Notes under the pieces: generated by a model | Seen by the model: only the letters and a program-made list of their open reading frames with translations | What the model was told of the DNA's origin: nothing | The model's database searches: none | Assembly: GCA_938015295.1 (NCBI GenBank) | Contig: CALLQB010000007.1 | Span: forward strand, 37,376 to 101,375 | Direction of reading: 5' to 3' | DNA: 64,000 bases | Source: an uncultured Acidimicrobiales bacterium | GTDB lineage: Bacteria; Actinomycetota; Acidimicrobiia; Acidimicrobiales; SHLQ01 | Translations under genes and position numbers: made by a program | Shown: positions 63,171 to 64,000 of the stretch, one piece after another | Layout: every line of letters begins with the position of its first letter | Position numbering within the stretch: the first letter of the stretch is position 1

Positions 63171-63887
63171 ATGACTAAACCGCACGCCGATAGCGCCCGT
63201 GTCGACAAGGTCACCTGCATCGTCGCCAGCTCGCCTGTGTCGTGGGCCGACGCCGCACGCAACGCTGTCGCCGAGGCATCAAAGACGATTCACGGGCTTG
63301 CCACGGCTCGGCTCATCGATACCGATGTTCTCGTGCGCGACAACACCACCGTTTTCCGGGTGAAGCTAGAGATCCAGTTCCAACTCGACCGAAACCGTAC
63401 CGACACCGCTGGCGAGCAGGTACAGGTGCGCCGTTACCTCATCGTCGCCAATCAGACGCTGGCCGCCGAAGGCCTCGAACAGCTTGTCCGTGAGAAACTC
63501 GCCCTGTCCGCTGCGGAGTTCCATGTACTCGTCCCCCAGGCGGCGTCGACCGCAACCGTCGATCGCAGTGGTCTTATCTCTCCCAACATGCAAGACCGGA
63601 TTATCGATCGCCACAACCTTGCGGTCTCCGAGGCCGAGCAGCGGCTGAAGTCATTCAGAGTCACGTTCGCAGACCTGGGATCCAGTCTTACCGCCGAGAT
63701 TGCGACCGGTGACCCCGTAGCAGCGATTCGTCGGATCATGGAGCGGGCCAGTTTCGACGAAATCATCCTGTCGACGCTGCCGGAGGGCAAGTCTCGATGG
63801 CGAAAACTCGACCTCCCCACGAAGATCGAACGAGCCTTCGATCTTCCGCTCACCACGCTCGTGCAGGGCGAACCGCAGAACGGCTAG
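63171..63887 (+). CDS. Dodecin-like domain fused to a USP-like C-terminal domain
   Basis: 238 residues. Residues about 11-73 are a second dodecin-like domain (VDKVTCIVASSPVSWADAAR, NAVAEASKTIHGLATARLID, TVFRVKLEIQFQL), with Thr45 and Arg63 at the usual Trp and Gln positions. After a linker (75-165) the C-terminus (AEIATGDPVAAIRRIMERAS, FDEIILSTLPEGKSRWRKLD, LPTKIERAFDLPLTTL) looks like the half of a universal-stress-type fold found in actinobacterial proteins. Function unknown. The end overlaps the convergent partial gene by three bases. Confidence 0.75.
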   Translation: MTKPHADSARVDKVTCIVASSPVSWADAARNAVAEASKTIHGLATARLIDTDVLVRDNTTVFRVKLEIQFQLDRNRTDTAGEQVQVRRYLIVANQTLAAEGLEQLVREKLALSAAEFHVLVPQAASTATVDRSGLISPNMQDRIIDRHNLAVSEAEQRLKSFRVTFADLGSSLTAEIATGDPVAAIRRIMERASFDEIILSTLPEGKSRWRKLDLPTKIERAFDLPLTTLVQGEPQNG

Positions 63888-64000
63888 GCGACCGACTCGT
63901 CGAGGATCCTGCGGTCCATGACTTCGATGACGAAGTCGAGGAACACTTCCGGCAGATCGATCCAAAGCTCCCGATCAGACCACTGCCCCAACGTTGTACC
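63884..64000 (-). CDS. C-terminal fragment of an unidentified gene (cut by the window edge)
   Basis: The reverse strand has an open frame of 38 codons from the right edge ending in a TAG at 63884, reading ...LWIDLPEVFLDFVIEVMDRR and ILDESVA at the end. The acidic, helical stretch is protein-like, and the stop overlaps the dodecin/USP stop by three bases in the convergent way seen elsewhere in this window. Too short to identify. Confidence 0.5.
   Translation of the reverse strand, partial: GTTLGQWSDRELWIDLPEVFLDFVIEVMDRRILDESVA

Overview
The window is one stretch of a high-GC chromosome with no rRNA, tRNA, phage or insertion-sequence genes that I can see. The gene set points to Actinomycetota: a mycothiol S-conjugate amidase (Mca), an F420-type luciferase-like oxidoreductase, the menaquinone branch, an SOS-boxed dnaE2, and many acyl-CoA enzymes. 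The mix of lipid/CoA chemistry, secreted beta-propeller proteins and B12-dependent mutase suggests class Acidimicrobiia (Ilumatobacter/Microthrix type), but that placement is inference, not a sequence match.

Layout. 0-9.3 kb: a mostly minus-strand block with a partial luciferase-like oxidoreductase, an overlapping ECF sigma / membrane regulator / VanY-type peptidase operon, a membrane-anchored propeller, and a tandem pair of HTH-transmembrane-zincin proteins (the most unusual genes here). 9.3-16.8 kb: a TesB-like thioesterase, a nuclease lipoprotein, a YdjC-fold protein that has lost its metal ligands, the mgtE / phoU-trkA_C / mca / scp2 operon, and a less GC-rich patch with two small membrane proteins. 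16.8-22.6 kb: Rieske oxygenase, PLP dehydratase, and LexA-boxed dnaE2. 22.6-29.3 kb: a cobalamin riboswitch followed by an eight-gene corrinoid uptake, salvage and remodelling operon (btuF-btuC-btuD-cobO-cbiZ-cobU-cobS-cbiB). 29.3-38.3 kb: rsgA, a membrane molybdopterin oxidoreductase, SDR, CoA transferase, zinc-type dehydrogenase and a 1,026-residue secreted propeller/Ig-like protein. 38.3-45 kb: menaquinone genes, with merR-menF-menD-menH-menC as one overlapping operon and menE convergent. 45-49.2 kb: xylose locus (ROK repressor, xylA, xylB). 49.2-57.7 kb: acyl-CoA dehydrogenase, acyl-CoA ligase, a third zincin, an FeS-type photolyase, a second nuclease lipoprotein, a pentapeptide-repeat protein and small proteins. 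57.7-61.3 kb: meaB plus a split B12 mutase whose active-site residues look like isobutyryl-CoA mutase, controlled by a divergent marR. 61.3-64 kb: secreted trypsin-like protease with FG-GAP repeats and two dodecin-like genes.

How it fits together. The riboswitch operon would supply the adenosylcobalamin that the mutase pair uses, and MeaB would protect that mutase. Three strong DNA dyads sit exactly where a local regulator should bind: 45019-45053 (MerR), 46320-46352 (ROK/xyl) and 60751-60768 (MarR). An interspersed repeat with the core CCCGAAATTTT occurs five times, twice as inverted pairs of nearly identical size, like REPIN elements. Genes are tightly packed, with many ATGA/GTGA overlaps inside operons and several overlapping convergent ends.
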